A DNA stretch of 64,000 nt. Source: Mesorhizobium sp. ES1-1. Lineage in GTDB: Bacteria; Pseudomonadota; Alphaproteobacteria; Rhizobiales; Rhizobiaceae. This document shows, piece by piece, positions 55,081 to 63,996 of this stretch. Each line of letters opens with the position of its first letter. Position 1 is the stretch's first letter. The stretch covers positions 62,001-126,000 of the forward strand of contig NZ_JAIUGX010000001.1 in assembly GCF_020164785.1 (NCBI RefSeq), given 5' to 3'. The notes below the pieces were generated by a model, which was given only the letters and a program-made list of their open reading frames with translations, did no database searches and was not told the origin of the DNA. A program made the translations under genes and the position numbers.

Positions 55081-56241
55081 TCATGGCGATTTTGGCGCGG
55101 TGGACCAGGTGATCGCGCCGGAGACGACCAGAAGGGCCGCGGCGACGATCGAGGCGACGAAGAAATCGCCTGATGCCTGCGCCAGCGACCCCGCGGCGAG
55201 CGGTCCGATGATCTGGCCCAGACCGAAGGATGCCGTCATGACGGCGAAGATGCGGCGGGGCGCTGCCGGCGCCTGCTGCCGCGCGACCTGCAGGCCAAAT
55301 GCTGTAATGGTAATGAAGGTGATCCCGAGCAGGAACGCACCCAAGAGCGGCCCGGCCTGTCCGTCCAGGGAAACGCTGGCGGTAACGCCGGCGACCTCGA
55401 TGAAACACGCCAGCGCATAAACGGCGTGAAGGCCGATGCGCGCGGCAATTTTTTGCCACAGCCATGTCGAGGGGAACCCGGCGAGGCCGGCCACCATCCA
55501 CACGAGAGCCTCGAAGACGCGACTGCCGCCGCCTTGCCGGACGATGGCGACGAGGAACGTTGCCGTCACCACATAGCCGAAGCCGAACAAGCCGTAGGCA
55601 AGAATGATCTTCTTCAGCGCCGGGTCTTTCGGCAGGGGCGGTTCACGGGCGGCCTCGCCGTTGGCAAGCGGACCCTCGTCCACCAACAGCGCGACAACCA
55701 CGAAGCCGCAGGCCGAAATTGCCGCCGACCACAGCCAGCCCGCCGCCCAGCCGGCATGCACCGTGACCAACGCCGCCATCATGGCCGCTGAGACCGCGAT
55801 GCCCAGACCTACGCCGCCAAAGTGCCAGGCCTGCAGGTCGCCACGACCGGCGGCGTTGATATGGCTGAAGACTATTCCGGCCATGAAGACCATGACCAGG
55901 GCGCTGGCTATACCGGCCAGAAAGCGGATGGCGATAAAGGCAGCCATCGTGCTTGACAGTCCCATCAGCGCCGCGAGGACCACGCTTGCTCCCAGCCCGG
56001 CCAGCATGAGCTGACGCTCCCGCCCATGCGCCCAGCCGCCCGCTGCCGCCAACGCTCCAACGAGGTAGCCGAGATAATTGGCCGACGCGATCCATCCGGC
56101 ATTGGCCGGCGACAGATGCAGTTCTTCCATCATGCCGGGCAGGATGGGGGTGTAGACGAAACGGCCGATGCCCATGGCGACGGCCAGGGCAATCATGCCG
56201 GCGACGGTGAACCGCAGGGCTTTCGAGGTGACGGATCTCAT
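55081..56241 (-). CDS. YbfB/YjiJ family MFS transporter
   Basis: The 386-residue protein has 12 predicted helices with the family features ALAVAMGIGRFVYTPILPGMM and SANYLGYLVGALAA. The substrate is unknown. ATG 56241 gives MRSVTSKALRF. The frame upstream to 56328 lacks conservation. The M29 aminopeptidase is divergent. Confidence 0.9.
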   Translation of the reverse strand: MRSVTSKALRFTVAGMIALAVAMGIGRFVYTPILPGMMEELHLSPANAGWIASANYLGYLVGALAAAGGWAHGRERQLMLAGLGASVVLAALMGLSSTMAAFIAIRFLAGIASALVMVFMAGIVFSHINAAGRGDLQAWHFGGVGLGIAVSAAMMAALVTVHAGWAAGWLWSAAISACGFVVVALLVDEGPLANGEAAREPPLPKDPALKKIILAYGLFGFGYVVTATFLVAIVRQGGGSRVFEALVWMVAGLAGFPSTWLWQKIAARIGLHAVYALACFIEVAGVTASVSLDGQAGPLLGAFLLGITFITITAFGLQVARQQAPAAPRRIFAVMTASFGLGQIIGPLAAGSLAQASGDFFVASIVAAALLVVSGAITWSTAPKSP

Positions 56242-56431
56242 TGCGGTGCAGCATAAGGGCGGCGAACACTGAAACAATCCGCATCCTGTTGGGCCAGCGA
56301 TCGCACGCCGCGAAGTGGTGTCATTCATTGTCGCCGCACCTCACTCACGAGGCCTCCCGGCACGATCAAGGTGGAAAGCACCGGAGCGCCGGTCTATGTT
56401 CAGTCGTCATCACATCACGGCAGGCAGAATC

Positions 56432-57688
56432 ATGACCACACATTCGCGCGGCGTTTCCGCATCGATCGACCCGGTGAAGCTCGACAGGCTGGCTGAGGTC
56501 GCCATCAAGGTCGGATTGCAATTGCAGCCCGGACAGGATCTGGTGCTGACCTCCTCGATCGCGGCCCTGCCCCTGACGCGGCGCATCGTCGAGCAGGCCT
56601 ACAAGGCCGGCGCCGGGCTTGTGACGCCGATCTTCAACGATGACGAGATGACGCTGGCGCGCTATCGCTTCGGCGCCGATGCCGGCTTCGACCACGCCGC
56701 CGGCTGGCTCTATGAGGGCATGGCAAAGGCCTTTGCCAACAATGCGGCCCGGCTTGCCGTGCGCGGCGAGGATCCCTCCCTGCTGTCGGCGCAGGACCCG
56801 TCAAAGGTGGCCCGAGCCAACAAGGCAAATTCGATGGCCTACCAGCCGGCGCTGGAAAAAATCACCGGCTTCGACATCAACTGGAACATCGTCGCCTTTC
56901 CGGACGTCGCCTGGGCCAGGCAGGTTTTCCCCGATGACGCCGACGATGTCGCCGTGGCCAAGCTCGCCGACGCCATCTTCGCGGCGTCGCGAGTCGATGT
57001 CGAAGACCCGATCGGCAATTGGAAAGCGCACAATGCAGCCCTGCGCAGCCGTACCGAGTGGCTGAACGGGCATAAGTTCCATGCGCTGCATTTCACCGGG
57101 CCAGGCACGGACCTGACCGTCGGGCTGGCCGATGGCCATGAATGGATGGGCGGCGCATCGACCGCCAAGAACGGCATCACCTGCAACCCGAATATCCCGA
57201 CCGAGGAGGTGTTCACGACCCCGCATGCAAGACGGGTCTCCGGCCATGTTTCCTCCACCAAGCCGCTGTCCTATCAGGGCACGATGATCGACGAGATCCA
57301 GGTCCGCTTCGAGGAAGGCAGGATCGTCGAAGCCAAGGCGTCGAAAGGCGAGGACGTGCTGGCGAAAGTGCTCGACACCGATGAAGGATCGCGCCGGCTG
57401 GGCGAAGTGGCGCTGGTTCCGCACTCCTCGCCGATCTCGGCCAGCGGCCTGTTGTTCTTCAACACGCTGTTCGACGAGAACGCCGCCTGCCACATCGCGC
57501 TCGGCCAATGCTATTCGAAGTGCTTCGTCGACGGCGCCTCGCTCAGCCAGGACGAGATCGCGGCGCGTGGCGGCAACAAGAGCTTCATCCACATCGACTG
57601 GATGATCGGCTCGGACAAGATCGACATAGACGGCGTGCATAAGGACGGCGCCCGTGTGCCGGTGATGCGCAAGGGCGAATGGGCCTAG
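56432..57688 (+). CDS. M29 family aminopeptidase (aminopeptidase T/PepS-like)
   Basis: The 418-residue metallopeptidase has the M29 metal ligands in NIPTEEVFTTPH, NTLFDENAACHIALGQCY and FIHIDWMIGS. It removes N-terminal residues from peptides in the cytosol. ATG 56432 starts MTTHSRGVSASIDPVKLDRLAEVA. It is transcribed away from the MFS gene and may stand alone. Confidence 0.94.
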   Translation: MTTHSRGVSASIDPVKLDRLAEVAIKVGLQLQPGQDLVLTSSIAALPLTRRIVEQAYKAGAGLVTPIFNDDEMTLARYRFGADAGFDHAAGWLYEGMAKAFANNAARLAVRGEDPSLLSAQDPSKVARANKANSMAYQPALEKITGFDINWNIVAFPDVAWARQVFPDDADDVAVAKLADAIFAASRVDVEDPIGNWKAHNAALRSRTEWLNGHKFHALHFTGPGTDLTVGLADGHEWMGGASTAKNGITCNPNIPTEEVFTTPHARRVSGHVSSTKPLSYQGTMIDEIQVRFEEGRIVEAKASKGEDVLAKVLDTDEGSRRLGEVALVPHSSPISASGLLFFNTLFDENAACHIALGQCYSKCFVDGASLSQDEIAARGGNKSFIHIDWMIGSDKIDIDGVHKDGARVPVMRKGEWA

Positions 57689-57715
57689 GGATTTGAGTTA
57701 GCTATCGCCACCACA

Positions 57716-57747
57716 CCTTCGTCATCCTCGGACTTGACCCGGCGAAG
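57716..57747. repeat. Fragment resembling a dispersed rhizobial intergenic repeat
   Basis: The stretch TCGTCATCCTCGGACTTGAC followed by CCG resembles a conserved repeat core found between genes in Rhizobiales and Brucella, as I recall it. Only a fragment is present. It lies between the converging aminopeptidase and YffB genes. Confidence 0.3.
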
Positions 57748-57765
57748 TGAGGGGTATTCAGCGCT

Positions 57766-58113
57766 CTATCTATCCACCGCTGCCTCGTAGACATCAGGCT
57801 TGAACCCAACCAAGAGCGCGTCATCGACCTCCAGCACCGGCCGCTTGATCATTGTCGGCTTGGCTAGCATCAGCGCCTTGGCCTTCGCCTCATCGAGAGC
57901 CTGCTTGTCCTCGTCCGGCAACTCGCGGAATGTGGTGCTGCCCTTGTTGAGCAGCTTTTCCCAGCCGACCTTGCCGGCCCAGCCGTCCAGTCTGGCTGCT
58001 TCGATGCCCTCGGCACGATAGTCGTGAAACCGGTATGGCACGCCGTGACCATCGAGCCAGACGCGCGCCTTCCTGACGGTGTCGCAGGTGATGATGCCGT
58101 AGATTGTGATCAA
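57766..58113 (-). CDS. ArsC/Spx-like reductase family protein (YffB)
   Basis: The 115-residue thioredoxin-fold protein has MITIYGIITCDTVRKARVWL with a single Cys, and KPTMIKRPVLEVDD with the Arg-Pro motif. It is closer to YffB than to true arsenate reductases, because the second resolving Cys is absent. YffB is suggested to be a glutathione-dependent thiol reductase. It converges on the aminopeptidase gene. Confidence 0.9.
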   Translation of the reverse strand: MITIYGIITCDTVRKARVWLDGHGVPYRFHDYRAEGIEAARLDGWAGKVGWEKLLNKGSTTFRELPDEDKQALDEAKAKALMLAKPTMIKRPVLEVDDALLVGFKPDVYEAAVDR

Positions 58114-58260
58114 AACAATTGCCCTTCAGACTTCGATTCCGCCACAGAATAAGGACGCCCGGGCGTTTTGCCAGCGGCTTCGGCGCTCGGTCGCACCGCC
58201 GGCTGGTTCCCAGGTCTGGCATCGGTTGCAGACAATGGCGGATTCCGCGATGCTGGATGC

Positions 58261-58965
58261 ATGTGCAACCTTTACAACATCACCACGACCCAGGAGGCCG
58301 TCCGTCAATGGACGCGCACCTTGCGCGATATCAGCGGCAATCTCGAACCTTCGATAGACATCTATCCCAATCAGCCCGGCCTGGTCGTACGCAACACCCT
58401 GGACGGTGAGCGTGAGCTGGCGAGACTACTTTGGGGTTTGCCGACACCGCCGGATCGCATGAAAGGCAAGGCCGACTACTGCACTACGAACGTTCGCAAT
58501 CCGCAATATCTGCACTGGCAGCAATTTGTCAGCGTCGAGAATAGATGCGTCGTGCCGGTGACCAGCTTCGCGGAACCCAGCCCCTCACCGAACGACAAGG
58601 ATCCGGAAACGGGAATCCAGCGCAACTACTGGTTTGCCCGTAACGATGACCGGCCGCTATTCTTCTTCGCCGGTTTCTGGACCCGCTGGCAGGGCGTACG
58701 AAAGGTCAAGGATGGGCCTGGCGACTTCGAAGTCTACGCCTTCATGACCACCAGGCCGAATGCCCTCATCGCGCCGCTCCATGAGAAGGCGATGCCCGTG
58801 ATCCTGACCACGCTAGAGGATACGGAGACCTGGCTGACGGCGCCGTGGGCCGAGGCCCGGCATTTGCAGAAGACGGCGCCCGACGATGCGTTGGTGATCG
58901 TCGAGAAGCCGGCGACGCAGATCAAATTTCGGCTGGAGGCGCCAGCCCAGGGATCGCTGTTCTAG
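58261..58965 (+). CDS. SOS response-associated peptidase (YedK/HMCES family)
   Basis: The 234-residue SRAP protein has the catalytic Cys2 (MCNLYN), Asn in TTNVRN, Glu in TSFAEP and His in LHEKAMPVIL, all four catalytic residues. It forms a thiazolidine cross-link with abasic sites in single-stranded DNA. ATG 58261 is fixed because Cys must follow Met. The frame extends upstream without meaning. I found no LexA box upstream. Confidence 0.93.
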   Translation: MCNLYNITTTQEAVRQWTRTLRDISGNLEPSIDIYPNQPGLVVRNTLDGERELARLLWGLPTPPDRMKGKADYCTTNVRNPQYLHWQQFVSVENRCVVPVTSFAEPSPSPNDKDPETGIQRNYWFARNDDRPLFFFAGFWTRWQGVRKVKDGPGDFEVYAFMTTRPNALIAPLHEKAMPVILTTLEDTETWLTAPWAEARHLQKTAPDDALVIVEKPATQIKFRLEAPAQGSLF

Positions 58966-58994
58966 GATGCGGAAAGGGCCTGCCGGTCTTCTCC

Positions 58995-59309
58995 TCAGTC
59001 ATCGTCTCGCCAGATCACCCGGCGAACCATGCGGATCTCGACAAGGCGCCTGACGCGAATTTTCACGCGCTCGGCAGCACTTGGCAGGATCACGCTTGCG
59101 TCAAGCTCGCGGCGTTTGCAGCGTTCGCATCGCATATGGCCTTCCACGTCCCAAAAGGGAATGTCGCCGACCAGTTTTGCAAGGTCGCCAGGCAGATAGT
59201 GCCGCGTGATGTTGCAGTTCAGGCATCGGACACGAATGAGCTGCCCGACCTCATGTGCCAGGCCCAGGGTTTGCACATTTCGGCGCGGACGGCTGCTGAG
59301 CTCGGGCAT
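58995..59309 (-). CDS. Zinc-ribbon-like protein of unknown function
   Basis: The 104-residue protein has two CxxC pairs, CLNC and CERC, ~38 residues apart (VRCLNCNITRHYLPGDL ... GHMRCERCKRRE), a plausible zinc ribbon. The C-terminal 35 residues are Arg/Val-rich (RVKIRVRRLVEIRMVRRVIW). It may bind nucleic acid. It converges on the SRAP gene, with 29 bases between them. I cannot name the family. Confidence 0.7.
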   Translation of the reverse strand: MPELSSRPRRNVQTLGLAHEVGQLIRVRCLNCNITRHYLPGDLAKLVGDIPFWDVEGHMRCERCKRRELDASVILPSAAERVKIRVRRLVEIRMVRRVIWRDDD

Positions 59310-59421
59310 GAGCTCATTAGGAATTATTTCCTTGTAAGGTCAATCCGCGCCGAACGTCGTGTTCAGTTTGTTCACAGCCGGCAAAAGGCCATAACCTACC
59401 CGAGGATCGAGGATGGTCAGA

Positions 59422-60507
59422 CTATGCAGGAAGCATAGGGCAGTTGGCGCCGCGGCGCAGACTGATATGCGCCACGTCGCCGACGCCAAATCTAAAACCC
59501 TCGGTCTGGCGCGGGGCGTCGATTACCACCGGCAATCCTTGCCCCAGCTCGGCGTGAAGGCGCAAGGTCCGCCCGTGGAAAACGATGCTGTTGACGCGCG
59601 CCGGCGCGGTGCCTGGCGCAGCCTCGGTTGCGGCCAGCAAATCCTCCGGACGCACACCGATGGTACGCACCTCGCCTTCGCTGGGTGACTGACCGGTTTC
59701 AGACACAGCCTCCAGGGGCAAGGCGCCGGCGTGGAACCGCAAGCGGTCGCCATCGCGACCGACAAATCGCGATGGCAGAAGATTCATGGTGCCGATGAAG
59801 CTGGCGACGAACTTGGTCGCCGGCTGGTCGTAAAGCGTGGCGGGTGGCGCGATCTGCTCGATGCGGCCCTTGTTCATGACGACGATGCGGTCGGATATGG
59901 ACAACGCCTCCGTCTGGTCGTGGGTGACCATGACGAAGGTGGTGCCGAGCCTGGACTGCAATCGCTTCAGCTCGACCTGCATCTGTTCGCGCAGATGCGC
60001 ATCGAGTGCCGACAAGGGTTCGTCGAGAAGCAGCACGCGCGGCTCGCAGACAATGGCGCGGGCGAGCGCGACACGCTGACGCTGGCCGCCCGACAATTGC
60101 GAGACGCGGGCGCGGATCTTGTCGGCGAGGCCGACCATGTCGAGCGCCTCAGCGACCCGCCTGGCCTGCTCGGCCCCCGAGAGTTTTCGCAGGGACAGGC
60201 CGAAGCCCACATTCTGCGCAACGTCCATATGCGGAAACAGCGCGTAGTCCTGAAACACGGTGTTGACCGGGCGGTCGAACGGGCGAAGCGCGGTGATATC
60301 GCGGCCGTCGAGCAGCACCTGGCCGCTCGACGGCCTTTCGAAGCCGGCAATGACGCGCAGGCTGGTGGTCTTGCCACAACCCGACGGCCCGAGCAGCGTG
60401 ATGAACTCGCCGCTGATAATGTCGAGATCGACAGCGTCGAGCCCGACGACGCCACCGGGAAAAATCTTCGAGACGGCCTGCAGCCGGACGAGCGGATCAG
60501 GCGCCAT
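59422..60507 (-). CDS. ABC transporter ATP-binding protein, polyamine (PotA) type
   Basis: The 361-residue ATPase has Walker A LLGPSGCGKTTSL, Q-loop QDYALFPHM, signature LSGGQRQRVALARA, Walker B VLLLDEPLSALD and H-loop VTHDQTEAL. A C-terminal TOBE domain is present (VRPEDLL). Homology is to PotA/FbpC-type importers of spermidine, putrescine or similar cations. ATG 60507 overlaps the regulator by 11 bases. Confidence 0.94.
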   Translation of the reverse strand: MAPDPLVRLQAVSKIFPGGVVGLDAVDLDIISGEFITLLGPSGCGKTTSLRVIAGFERPSSGQVLLDGRDITALRPFDRPVNTVFQDYALFPHMDVAQNVGFGLSLRKLSGAEQARRVAEALDMVGLADKIRARVSQLSGGQRQRVALARAIVCEPRVLLLDEPLSALDAHLREQMQVELKRLQSRLGTTFVMVTHDQTEALSISDRIVVMNKGRIEQIAPPATLYDQPATKFVASFIGTMNLLPSRFVGRDGDRLRFHAGALPLEAVSETGQSPSEGEVRTIGVRPEDLLAATEAAPGTAPARVNSIVFHGRTLRLHAELGQGLPVVIDAPRQTEGFRFGVGDVAHISLRRGANCPMLPA

Positions 60508-61105
60508 CGCGAACCTCGGAGGGCTTCGTGGTGTTGACCCAGAGAATCTGGCAACGCTCGCTGCCTGGATTGCGGAAGGCATGAAAAAGCGTACTCTTGA
60601 AGGCAAAACTGTCGCCGGTCTTCAGCGCGTATTTGGTTGAACCCACCACGAGTTCGACCTCGCCGGCCAGCACATAGCCGAACTCGTGGCCGGCATGGGC
60701 ATAAGCGTCGGCCGTGCCTCCGGCCGCTTCGACACTCACCAACATGCCGGTCAGCGCCGCACCGGGCGGCGACAGCAAAGCCTTGGCGATCCCTTCCGAT
60801 TTTACTGGGATGGCTCGGCGGCTACCGGCGCGCACACAGTAGAGATCGTTGACGGCATCGTTGCCGTCGGCGATCAGCGCTGATGGTTCGATGTCGAGAG
60901 CGGCGGCGAGCGGCCAGATGACTTTGACGCGCAACGAGGTCATGCCGCGCTCGATCTGGCTCAGCGCACCGATCGATATGCCGGCCTTGGCCGCCAGATC
61001 GGCAAGCGACAAATTGCGCTCCAGCCGCAACGCCCGAAGGCGCCTGCCGACACGGATGTCGGCATCGTCCTTTGGCTTCGCGGCGGCTTCGTCCAGCATG
61101 TCCAT
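60497..61105 (-). CDS. XRE family regulator with C-terminal cupin
   Basis: The 202-residue protein has an N-terminal XRE HTH (LRALRLERNLSLADLAAKAGISIGALSQIERG) and a C-terminal cupin-2 domain (HAGHEFGYVLAGEVELVVG, GDSFAFKSTLFHAFRNPG). Such PuuR-like regulators sense small molecules. It lies inside the transporter operon between the binding protein and the ATPase, so it likely senses the substrate. Confidence 0.92.
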   Translation of the reverse strand: MDMLDEAAAKPKDDADIRVGRRLRALRLERNLSLADLAAKAGISIGALSQIERGMTSLRVKVIWPLAAALDIEPSALIADGNDAVNDLYCVRAGSRRAIPVKSEGIAKALLSPPGAALTGMLVSVEAAGGTADAYAHAGHEFGYVLAGEVELVVGSTKYALKTGDSFAFKSTLFHAFRNPGSERCQILWVNTTKPSEVRDGA

Positions 61106-61158
61106 CAGTCGTTCCTTGTCAGCATCTCTGTCCGAGCGCGGCGCGGCGTCGAGAAACT

Positions 61159-61185
61159 CCCCTTCTCCCCTTGTGGGAGAAGGGG
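61159..61185. repeat. Palindromic repeat hairpin between the binding-protein and regulator genes
   Basis: CCCCTTCTCCC-CTTGT-GGGAGAAGGGG has perfect 11-bp arms. It begins 9 bases past the binding protein's stop and is related to the stem at 24102-24124. It may protect the upstream mRNA from 3' decay or attenuate transcription. Confidence 0.75.
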
Positions 61186-61193
61186 AAAAGGGC

Positions 61194-62264
61194 TCACCCG
61201 CCCGCCTTCACCTTTTCGAACATCTTCGCCAGATCGTCGTTCTGTTTCATAGGTCCGGTGAAGATCGTGGTCTTCAGCATCACTTCGGGGTCGGAAGGCA
61301 GCTGCAGCTTTTCCAGTTCGTCCTTCGGAACAGCAGCGAAGGCGGTGCTTAGCGAACTGCCATAGCCGTAGGATTCGATGAGGTACTTGCCCGACTCCGC
61401 ATCGAGCCGGCTGTTGATGAAGTCATAGGCGAGATCGACATTCTTGGCGTCCTTGAGCATCACGAAGCCGCAGGCCCAGGTCAGCATGCCTTCCTTCGGT
61501 TTCATGAACTCGACCGGCACGCCCTGCTTCTTCAACGACGTTGCCGACGCGTTCCAGGTCATGGCTGCAACCAGCTGGCCGCTGGAGAGCGCCTGTTCCA
61601 CCGAAGTCATGTCGGTGGTGTAGTTGGAGAGCAGAGGGCGCTGCTCGCGCAGCTTCGCGGCCACCTTTTCCATTTGCTCGGGCGTCATGTCGAACGGATT
61701 GACGCCGGCCAGCAGGGCCGCGACGATCGGCGTATCGTGCACGGCGTCGATGGTCGCCATGCGGCCGGCATATTGCTTGTCCCAGAGCAGGTTCCAGCTC
61801 GCTTCCGGGTTCTTAACCAGGTCGGTGCGGTAGAGGATCGATGTGTTGCCCCAGTCCCACGGCACCATCCACACCTTGCCATCGCCGGCCTGCAGATCTG
61901 GGAGGTTCTTGAACACAGGGAAGATCGAATCCCAGTTCTTGATGCGCTTGGTGTCGATCGGCTGCAGCAAGCCTTCCTTGTTCCAGCGCGCGACCTTGTC
62001 GTAGCAGGGATGGGCGATGTCAGGCCGGAAGCCGGCCTTGACCTTGGTGAAGGCGTCATCGTCGTCGCCAAAGATCGAAGCCTCGACGCCATCGGGGTGC
62101 GCCGCCAGGAAGCTCTTGTTGAAATCCGGCAGTTCATAGCCCGACCAGGTGAAATACTGCAGCTTGTCGGCGGCGAAAGCGACGGTGGATGACAGGATTA
62201 TTGCAAGCGCGGCAAGGCCGGTGCGAGCTTTCTTTGCGGTGGTTGATTTTAGCTCGAATGCCAT
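61194..62264 (-). CDS. ABC transporter substrate-binding protein, polyamine (PotD) type
   Basis: The 356-residue periplasmic protein has a signal peptide (GLAALAIILSSTVAFA) and then DKLQYFTWSGYELPDF, as in PotD-like proteins. The later segments WMVPWDWGNTSILYRTD and MTWNASATS fit a polyamine-like binding site with aromatic and acidic residues. ATG 62264 follows GAGGAG. The natural ligand is unproven. Confidence 0.92.
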   Translation of the reverse strand: MAFELKSTTAKKARTGLAALAIILSSTVAFAADKLQYFTWSGYELPDFNKSFLAAHPDGVEASIFGDDDDAFTKVKAGFRPDIAHPCYDKVARWNKEGLLQPIDTKRIKNWDSIFPVFKNLPDLQAGDGKVWMVPWDWGNTSILYRTDLVKNPEASWNLLWDKQYAGRMATIDAVHDTPIVAALLAGVNPFDMTPEQMEKVAAKLREQRPLLSNYTTDMTSVEQALSSGQLVAAMTWNASATSLKKQGVPVEFMKPKEGMLTWACGFVMLKDAKNVDLAYDFINSRLDAESGKYLIESYGYGSSLSTAFAAVPKDELEKLQLPSDPEVMLKTTIFTGPMKQNDDLAKMFEKVKAGG

Positions 62265-62299
62265 TTCGGTTCTCCTCTTTTGGTTGTGTGTCATCAGAA

Positions 62300-63115
62300 T
62301 CATTTGGCCGATGGGCGCGTTGCCCCGAGCCCGCGATGGCGCACCAGCTCGGCGGTGCCGGCAATGACGAAGGATACGGCCAGGATCGACGTGCCCAACG
62401 CCATGACGGTCGGCAGCGATTTGGGGAACCGCAACTGGCTCCAGATGTAGAGCGGCAGCGTCGGCTCGGTGCCGGCCAGGAAGAAGACGACGATGAATTC
62501 GTCGAAGGAGATCAGGAACGCCAGCATGAAGGCCGAAATGATCGCCGGCAGGCTGAGCGGCAGCATGACCCTTCGGAATGTCGTCCAGTCGGAAGCACCG
62601 AGGTCAAGCGCGGCCTCAGGAATGGTCTTGGGGATGGCGGCAAAACGGCTGCGCATAATCACCACCGTCGTCGGCAGTGCCACCAGAATATGGCCAAGGA
62701 CGATGGCGATACGCGACGGCCCGAGACCAATGAGATTGACGAGGATCAACAGCGATATGCCGACGATCACGCCCGGAATCAGGATCGGCAGCCGCGCGAT
62801 GGCGCTGATCGTGGCCGAAAGCGGCGAGCGGCCATAGAGGTCCATATAAGAGACGGTGATGCCGCAGAGCGTAGCGCCAGTGGCGGCGATTGCCCCGATG
62901 ACGAGGCTGTTCAAGAGCGCACTAGACAGCGCCGAATTGCCGAGCAGCGTGGCGTACCATTGCAGGGTGAAGCCTTGCAGCGGAAACGCCGCCTGGATCG
63001 AATCGTTGATAGAAAACAGCGGGATCAGCAGCACCGGCAGATAGAGAAAAATCAGGTAGGCGATCACATAGATGCCCAGCCAGCGTCCGCCCTCGTCCAT
63101 GCGCGCGGTGCTCAT
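62300..63115 (-). CDS. ABC transporter permease, PotC type
   Basis: The 271-residue membrane protein has six predicted helices and the EAA loop EAALDLGASDWTTFRRVMLPLSLP. It is the second permease and starts with 4 bases overlapping the first permease's stop. ATG 63115 gives MSTARMDEGG; the frame to 63166 is not conserved. It is 35 bases upstream of the binding-protein gene. Confidence 0.93.
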   Translation of the reverse strand: MSTARMDEGGRWLGIYVIAYLIFLYLPVLLIPLFSINDSIQAAFPLQGFTLQWYATLLGNSALSSALLNSLVIGAIAATGATLCGITVSYMDLYGRSPLSATISAIARLPILIPGVIVGISLLILVNLIGLGPSRIAIVLGHILVALPTTVVIMRSRFAAIPKTIPEAALDLGASDWTTFRRVMLPLSLPAIISAFMLAFLISFDEFIVVFFLAGTEPTLPLYIWSQLRFPKSLPTVMALGTSILAVSFVIAGTAELVRHRGLGATRPSAK

Positions 63116-63996
63116 GCGCGGCTGCCAAATCTGCGGTCGGTGGCACGCGCCACCAGCACGACGCAAAGGATGACCAGCATAACGGCGACGGAGAGTGCCG
63201 CACCAAACGGCCAGTCATTGGCCTTGCCGAATTGCGCCTGGATCAATGTGCCGATCATTGTGCTCGCCGGCCCACCGACAAGCGCTGGCGTGACGTAGTC
63301 GCCGACCGTCGGCACGAAGACGACGAGGGCGGCGGCCAGCACGCCCGGCATGGAATTGGGAAGCACGACACGGCGGAAAGAGGTGAACGGCCTGGCGCCG
63401 AGGTCGGATGCTGCCTCGATCAGCGATTTCGGGATCGTGTCCAGCGCAACGTAAATAGGCAGGATGGCGAAGGGCGCATAGGCGTGGGCGAGCGTGACGA
63501 CGACGGCCGCCGGCGTGTTGAGGAAGGCGAGCGTCGGTTCCGACCAGACGCCGCTTTCGATCAATGCTGAATTCAGCACGCCATTATAGGCAAGCACGAT
63601 CTTCCAGGCGAAGACTCGCAGGAGATAGCTGGTCCAGAACGGCAGCGTCACCAGGAACAGTAGCAGGCTACGCCGCCGGCCGGCATGGAAGGCGAGATAA
63701 TAGGCGACCGGATAAGCCGTGACGACAGTCGCGAACGTGACCAGCCCGGCAATGACCAGCGAGCGCAGCGTCACCGTCCAGTACAGCGGATCGGAAACCA
63801 CGGTGATGAAATTCGCCACGGTGAAACCGGCGCCGAGCAGCGACCCGTCATTGGCTCGAAAGGCGAGGAATATAACAAGGGCCAGCGCAAACAGGATCAG
63901 CAGGAACGTGACCAGCGCGCCCGGCAGCAACATTCCAATGCGGAAGCCCGATGATGATCGGACCTCCGGCACCTGCGCTGCAACAATGGTCGACAT
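63112..63996 (-). CDS. ABC transporter permease, PotB type
   Basis: The 294-residue membrane protein has six predicted helices and the EAA loop EAASDLGARPFTSFRRVVLPNSMP. It is complete, beginning 5 bases from the window's end. It is the first visible gene of the leftward transporter operon. Any further upstream gene lies outside the window. Confidence 0.94.
   Translation of the reverse strand: MSTIVAAQVPEVRSSSGFRIGMLLPGALVTFLLILFALALVIFLAFRANDGSLLGAGFTVANFITVVSDPLYWTVTLRSLVIAGLVTFATVVTAYPVAYYLAFHAGRRRSLLLFLVTLPFWTSYLLRVFAWKIVLAYNGVLNSALIESGVWSEPTLAFLNTPAAVVVTLAHAYAPFAILPIYVALDTIPKSLIEAASDLGARPFTSFRRVVLPNSMPGVLAAALVVFVPTVGDYVTPALVGGPASTMIGTLIQAQFGKANDWPFGAALSVAVMLVILCVVLVARATDRRFGSRA

Noticed and set aside
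59361..59373. GTTC-N5-GTTC as a LexA box
   Set aside because: The spacing is 5, not the 7 required for the alphaproteobacterial LexA operator.
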